Part shown: one piece after another, positions 5,229 to 6,259 of the stretch
Numbering within the stretch: position 1 is the first letter of the stretch
Layout of the letters: the number at the start of each line of letters is the position of its first letter
Assembly: GCA_023414975.1 (NCBI GenBank)
Contig: JAEZMI010000422.1
Location: 1-6,259, forward strand
Origin: Pseudomonadota bacterium
GTDB lineage: Bacteria > Pseudomonadota > Alphaproteobacteria > Rhizobiales > Xanthobacteraceae
Direction of reading: 5' to 3'
Length of the DNA stretch: 6,259 bases
Notes under the pieces: generated by a model
The model's database searches: none
What the model was told of the DNA's origin: nothing
What the model saw: the letters and a program-made list of their open reading frames with translations, nothing else
Made by a program: the position numbers and the translations under genes

Positions 5229-6259
5229 ATGAGCAGCACCCGCATCGAGACCGATACGTTTGGCCCCATCGAGGTGGCAAGCGAGAACTACTGGGGCGCG
5301 CAGGCGCAGCGTTCGCTGGGCAACTTCAAGATAGGCTGGGAAAAGCAGCCGCTGCCGATCGTGCACGCGCTCGGCGTCATCAAGCGCGCGGCGGCGGAGA
5401 CCAACAGGGATCTCGGCCACCTCGACGCCAAGCTGGCGGATGCCATCATCGCCGCGGCGCAGGAAGTGATCGACGGGAAGCTCGACGCGCATTTCCCGCT
5501 CTCGGTTTGGCAGACCGGCTCAGGCACGCAGACCAATATGAACGCCAACGAGGTGATCTCGAATCGGGCGATCGAGATGCTGGGCGGCGCGAAGGGCTCC
5601 AAGAAGCCCGTTCACCCCAACGACCATGTCAATATGAGCCAGTCCTCAAACGACACCTACCCGACGGCGATGCATGTCGCCGCCTCGGTCGAGGTCGTCA
5701 GGACTTTGCTTCCCGCGCTGAAGCATCTGCGCGACGCGCTCGGCGCCAAGGCGATAGCGTGGGAGCACATCATCAAGATCGGCCGCACCCACACGCAGGA
5801 TGCTACCCCGCTGACGCTGGGGCAGGAGTTTTCCGGCTACACCCAGCAGGTCACCAACGGCATTGCCCGAATCGAGCAGACCCTGCCGGCGCTCATGGAG
5901 CTTGCGCAGGGAGGTACCGCCGTCGGGACCGGTCTCAACGCGCCGATCGGATTCGCCGAGAAGGTGGCCGCGCGCATCGCGGACATCACGGGCCTGCCCT
6001 TCACCACGGCGCCGAACAAGTTCGAGGCGCTCGCCGCCCATGACGCGATGGTCTTCACCCATGGCGCGATCAATACGGTCGCCGTGTCGCTCTTCAAGAT
6101 CGCCAATGACATTCGGCTGCTGGGTTCGGGCCCGCGCTCGGGCCTGGGTGAACTCGCGCTGCCCGAGAATGAGCCCGGCTCCTCGATCATGCCGGGCAAG
6201 GTGAACCCGACCCAGGCCGAGGCCCTGACCATGGTGTGCGCCCACATCATGGGCAACCA
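5229..6259 (+). CDS. fumC: Class II fumarate hydratase FumC (3' end beyond the window)
   Basis: FumC is the iron-independent, homotetrameric fumarase that interconverts fumarate and malate in the tricarboxylic acid cycle in the cytoplasm. The frame is open from the ATG to the window edge, giving 343 complete codons; family members are about 460-470 residues, so roughly 120 are missing. The catalytic landmarks fall at the same positions as in E. coli FumC: GSGTQTNMN (97-105, with S98 and T100), SSND (139-142, N141), GRTHTQDATP (with T187 and H188), and the signature GSSIMPGKVNP (317-327, with the catalytic loop Ser318, Lys324 and Asn326). The start is supported by GAGG nine bases upstream and by the family N-terminus TRIETDTFGPIEVASENYWGAQ. 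The gene diverges from the RHH gene. Nothing suggests it is broken. Confidence 0.96.
   Translation, partial: MSSTRIETDTFGPIEVASENYWGAQAQRSLGNFKIGWEKQPLPIVHALGVIKRAAAETNRDLGHLDAKLADAIIAAAQEVIDGKLDAHFPLSVWQTGSGTQTNMNANEVISNRAIEMLGGAKGSKKPVHPNDHVNMSQSSNDTYPTAMHVAASVEVVRTLLPALKHLRDALGAKAIAWEHIIKIGRTHTQDATPLTLGQEFSGYTQQVTNGIARIEQTLPALMELAQGGTAVGTGLNAPIGFAEKVAARIADITGLPFTTAPNKFEALAAHDAMVFTHGAINTVAVSLFKIANDIRLLGSGPRSGLGELALPENEPGSSIMPGKVNPTQAEALTMVCAHIMGN

Noticed and set aside
4963..5280. A 105-codon minus-strand frame overlapping the fumC start
   Set aside because: It overlaps the 5' end of fumC and its leader, and its product has no recognisable motif.
5198..6043. A 281-codon plus-strand frame over fumC
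   Set aside because: It is an out-of-frame shadow of fumC; the true frame from 5229 carries every fumarase catalytic motif and runs off the window.

Overview
The window is GC-rich and reads as chromosomal DNA of an alphaproteobacterium, most likely of the Hyphomicrobiales (Rhizobiales). The case rests on the hflK-hflC-DUF2065-Do protease order, a small RHH_4-type ribbon-helix-helix protein close to a class II fumarase, and a candidate EcfG-type stress promoter. The species cannot be told from the sequence. It is mostly conserved housekeeping DNA. I see no insertion sequence, prophage gene, tRNA, CRISPR array or toxin-antitoxin pair.

Layout, left to right. Bases 40-67 form a strong intrinsic terminator. 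Bases 98-1642 (minus strand) encode a secreted Do-family (DegP/HtrA) serine protease with two PDZ domains. A second terminator at 1776-1802 separates it from the operon upstream of it, which lies to its right in the window. That minus-strand operon runs hflK (4152-2998), hflC (3001-2021, ATGA overlap with hflK), then a 61-residue DUF2065 membrane protein (2008-1823). A good candidate promoter for it lies at 4268-4296, and a long hairpin sits in the hflK leader directly against the ribosome binding site. Bases 4336-4614 (minus) encode a small RHH DNA-binding protein with its own candidate EcfG promoter at 4718-4742. A 614-base non-coding region (4615-5228) follows, holding the two divergent upstream regions, a short perfect palindrome, a fumC leader hairpin and some puzzling 16S-rRNA-like segments. 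The plus-strand fumarase gene fumC starts at 5229 and runs off the right edge.

How the genes work together. HflK and HflC form the inner-membrane SPFH complex that surrounds and modulates the FtsH protease. DUF2065 (YjeT-like) is a small membrane protein often found next to them. The Do protease handles damaged or misfolded envelope proteins in the periplasm. The left two thirds is therefore an envelope protein quality-control cluster. FumC is the tricarboxylic acid cycle fumarase and is functionally separate.

The most interesting signals are regulatory rather than new genes. Hairpins occlude or abut the start regions of both degP and hflK, the RHH gene has a textbook EcfG-like promoter, hflC ends in a 15-base tandem repeat, and the fumC upstream region carries unexplained structure. 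I found no convincing wholly new system.
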